A stretch of 8,301 bases of DNA from the NCBI GenBank assembly GCA_009774735.1, contig VSOH01000055.1, positions 1 through 8,301 of the forward strand. The letters run 5' to 3'. Of this stretch, positions 6,616 through 8,301 are shown piece after piece. How positions within the stretch are numbered: position 1 is the first letter of the stretch; the number at the start of each line of letters is the position of its first letter. The notes under the pieces are model-generated. The model saw only the letters and a program-made list of their open reading frames with translations, was not told the origin of the DNA and searched no databases. The stretch comes from Clostridiales bacterium. Its GTDB lineage: Bacteria > Bacillota_A > Clostridia > Oscillospirales > Acutalibacteraceae. The translations under genes were made by a program, and so were the position numbers.

Positions 6616-8121
6616 TTATAAATCTTTATATAAGCTCTGCAGAGCTTTTCTGTCAATTTTTCCAGTGGCATTTTTGGGCATTTCTTTAATTCTTAATACC
6701 TTGTCAGGTGTCATATAAGGCGGCACTTTATTTTTGACCGCTTCAAGCACAATGCTGCTGTCCTTTATTGCGCCTTCATAGACAAGAGCAAGACAGTCGG
6801 AATCCTTGTCGTAGACACAGGCACAGGCTTTAACCTTAGGTACACTGTTGGCACCTGCCTCAATCTCACCAAGCTCAATTCTGTAGCCCATTCGCTTAAT
6901 CTGAAAATCCTTGCGTGTAATGTAAATCAGTTCGCCTTTATCATTATATTTAACAATATCGCCTGTTTTATATACTCGCTCAGGATAGCAGTTGTTTATA
7001 GGATTCTGAACAAATGCTTCAGCCGTTTTTTCGGGATTTTTATAATAGCCGTCTGCCATGAAGCTTGAACGTACAAAAAGCTCGCCCTCTTCGTCAGGCT
7101 TTGCCTTTTCACCGTCAGCATTTACAATAAATACATCACAGTTTGTGCAGGCTTTTCCTATGGGCAGACTTTCATCATCGGCAAATTCTCTGTCAACTAC
7201 ATAAAAGGTGCAGATGTCTGTGGTTTCCGTAGGACCGAAAAGATTGGCATAAGTAATACTGCTGTCAAGATTTTTTATCCAGTAGTTAAGCTGTTTTGTA
7301 GGCATAACCTCACCTGCAAACAAAACAGTTTTTAAATGTTTCGGCTTTTCAACATCAAATGCCTTCCAGTTTGAAAGTATTGAAATTGCTGTAGGCACCC
7401 AGTAAATCGTGTTGATTTCGTAATCGTTAAGATATTTAATCAGATTTAACGGAAATGAGAAATTTGCCTTTGGTATTATGTTATAGGTACAGCCGCATTT
7501 GATTGTAGAATAAAAGTCTGTAACCGACATACTGAAATAAAGCGGTGTCTGTGAGCCGAAGGAGGTGGTTTCATCAAAGCCGAATTCCTCCGTTACCCAG
7601 TTAATATAGCTGATTAATGCTCTGTGATTGATAACAGTTCCTTTCGGCATACCTGTTGAACCGCTGGTGAAAAGAATATATGCAGTGTCCATATCAATCA
7701 TCTGACTGCGTATTTCTGAAAGCTTGTCCTCATCGGCAGGTGTTTCAACTGCAGTATTGTAAATACTGAACGCTCTGCCGAATGAATTTGCCAAATCCAA
7801 GGAATCATGATCGGTTATTATAATAGGGTTATCAAGTGTATTTAAGATATTCTCTATTCTGTCTGTTGGTGAATGAACATCGACAACAACATAAAAATCA
7901 CCTGCATACATTGCACCGAGCATGGACTCAATACAGCGTACACTTTTATCTATCAGTATTGCAACAGGTCTTTTTGTGCCCTCCTGAGAAAGATATGTTC
8001 CTATTGCCTTTGCGTTTTTCATAACCTCGCTGAAGGTGGCTTTTCGGCTGCTGTCTGTAAAGCCGATTTTATTCGGATATTCAATTGTAGTTTTTTCAAA
8101 AAATTCAAGTACATTTCTCAT
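6616..8121 (-). CDS. DltA-like adenylating enzyme (carboxylic acid:carrier protein ligase)
   Basis: This 501-residue ANL-superfamily enzyme has the same length as DltA (about 503). It should activate a carboxylic acid with ATP and load it on the adjacent carrier protein. The core motifs are complete: the P-loop FTSGSTGMPKG (151-161), LFGPTET (294-300), YKTGD (384-388), the hinge region RKDFQIKRMGYRIELGEIE (403-421) and NATGKIDR (484-491) with catalytic Lys488. In motif A4 the sequence reads YFSMSVTD (195-202), so Ser197 replaces the Asp that binds the substrate amino group in DltA and NRPS domains. In LFAGEVMP, Ala269 replaces the Cys of DltA. The fold and reaction are safe, but D-alanine as substrate is doubtful. 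It is the first gene of the operon, with AAGG 11 bases before the ATG and a promoter about 140 bases upstream. It might instead be a homologue acting on another small acid. Confidence 0.92.
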   Translation of the reverse strand: MRNVLEFFEKTTIEYPNKIGFTDSSRKATFSEVMKNAKAIGTYLSQEGTKRPVAILIDKSVRCIESMLGAMYAGDFYVVVDVHSPTDRIENILNTLDNPIIITDHDSLDLANSFGRAFSIYNTAVETPADEDKLSEIRSQMIDMDTAYILFTSGSTGMPKGTVINHRALISYINWVTEEFGFDETTSFGSQTPLYFSMSVTDFYSTIKCGCTYNIIPKANFSFPLNLIKYLNDYEINTIYWVPTAISILSNWKAFDVEKPKHLKTVLFAGEVMPTKQLNYWIKNLDSSITYANLFGPTETTDICTFYVVDREFADDESLPIGKACTNCDVFIVNADGEKAKPDEEGELFVRSSFMADGYYKNPEKTAEAFVQNPINNCYPERVYKTGDIVKYNDKGELIYITRKDFQIKRMGYRIELGEIEAGANSVPKVKACACVYDKDSDCLALVYEGAIKDSSIVLEAVKNKVPPYMTPDKVLRIKEMPKNATGKIDRKALQSLYKDL

Positions 8122-8160
8122 AGCTGTATTTTACCTTAATGATAGAATAAATTCAACTGA

Positions 8161-8180
8161 TTTGACTATTATTTGTCAAA
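8161..8180. repeat. TTTGAC/GTCAAA inverted repeat in the operon leader
   Basis: A perfect 6-bp dyad, TTTGAC (8161-8166) and GTCAAA (8175-8180), is separated by eight A/T bases. It lies about 40 bases upstream of the adenylating-enzyme start and inside the predicted 5' leader. Next to it, TCAAAATTTTA and TCAAATTTTA repeat in tandem (8176-8196). The TTGACA read on the - strand looks like a -35 box but has no good -10 at the right distance. It could be a regulator site; the function is inferred from symmetry only. Confidence 0.35.
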
Positions 8181-8229
8181 ATTTTATCAAATTTTAATAA
8201 TTCACCTAAAAATAACACTTAGCCGAGTT

Positions 8230-8250
8230 ATATTGAACACTATTCAACAT
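8230..8250. promoter_or_regulatory. Candidate operator palindrome TTGAA-N5-TTCAA
   Basis: TTGAA (8233-8237) and TTCAA (8243-8247) flank CACTA, and the symmetry continues with mismatches to 8230 and 8250. It falls at about +5 to +25 relative to the predicted start of the six-gene operon, a typical place for a repressor to block transcription. It does not match a regulator site that I recognise with confidence. Confidence 0.4.
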
Positions 8251-8260
8251 AATTACCCAA

Positions 8261-8289
8261 ATAATAACATAAAATAATACTGAAGTCAA
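8261..8289 (-). promoter_or_regulatory. Predicted sigmaA promoter of the six-gene acylation operon
   Basis: On the - strand, a -35 box TTGACT (8289-8284) and a -10 box TATTAT (8266-8261) are separated by exactly 17 bases. Each matches five of six consensus positions. Transcription should start near 8254, giving a leader of about 130 bases before the ATG at 8121. This leader contains two dyads but no terminator-like hairpin and no riboswitch that I recognise. It is the best promoter on this strand, and no promoter is evident between the six genes. Confidence 0.7.
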
Positions 8290-8301
8290 TAAAGATTGAA
8301 A

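Noticed and set aside
2903..6689. Several + strand open frames opposite the - strand operon.
   Set aside because: Their translations are low-complexity, Cys/Ser/Phe-rich reverse-frame products with no motifs, and all lie within strongly supported - strand genes.
1892..8121. Naming the operon simply dltABCD (teichoic acid D-alanylation).
   Set aside because: The gene order, the AlgI-like MBOAT, the duplicated SGNH gene and the changed substrate pocket do not fit the canonical system, so Dlt names are used only as analogy.
8122..8254. Riboswitch or T-box in the roughly 130-base leader of the operon.
   Set aside because: The leader is almost all A/T, has no terminator hairpin and shows no conserved riboswitch or T-box core that I can recognise.

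Overview
The window looks like a piece of a low-GC Gram-positive chromosome, most likely a gut Clostridia (Oscillospiraceae/Ruminococcus-like). The reasons are the AT-rich sequence, the GGAGG-type ribosome binding sites, a small clostridial 2[4Fe-4S] ferredoxin, and compact U-tailed terminators. The taxon is inferred from style, not from a database match.

Left part, + strand (1-1855): three separately transcribed genes. A 56-residue ferredoxin (46-216, missed by simple length cut-offs) is followed by a strong terminator. Next come a GtrA-like four-helix membrane protein with its own promoter and terminator, and an AraC-family regulator with a C-terminal GyrI-like effector-binding domain. The regulator is preceded by repeated CTGATAT elements and a hairpin just upstream of its ribosome binding site. 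It ends at a hairpin terminator that it shares with the convergent operon.

Right part, - strand (8289 down to 1892): one tight operon of six genes behind a good sigma-70/sigmaA promoter at 8261-8289. In transcription order these are a DltA-like adenylating enzyme, a DltC-like carrier protein, an MBOAT (AlgI/DltB-like) membrane O-acyltransferase, two tandem paralogous membrane-anchored SGNH-like (DltD-like) proteins, and a small alpha/beta hydrolase whose start overlaps the preceding stop (TAATG). The parts match the logic of D-alanylation of teichoic acid: activate a carboxylic acid with ATP, load it on a phosphopantetheine carrier, pass it across the membrane by the MBOAT, and transfer it to a cell-surface polymer with the help of an extracytoplasmic SGNH protein.

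It is not a standard dlt operon. The order is A-C-B-D-D-hydrolase instead of A-B-C-D, the MBOAT is AlgI-sized, and the DltD-like gene is duplicated. The adenylating enzyme has Ser where DltA and amino-acid-activating NRPS domains have the Asp that holds the substrate amino group, and Ala where DltA has the Cys linked to D-Ala selection. The acyl group and the acceptor polymer are therefore open questions, and this is the most interesting part of the window.
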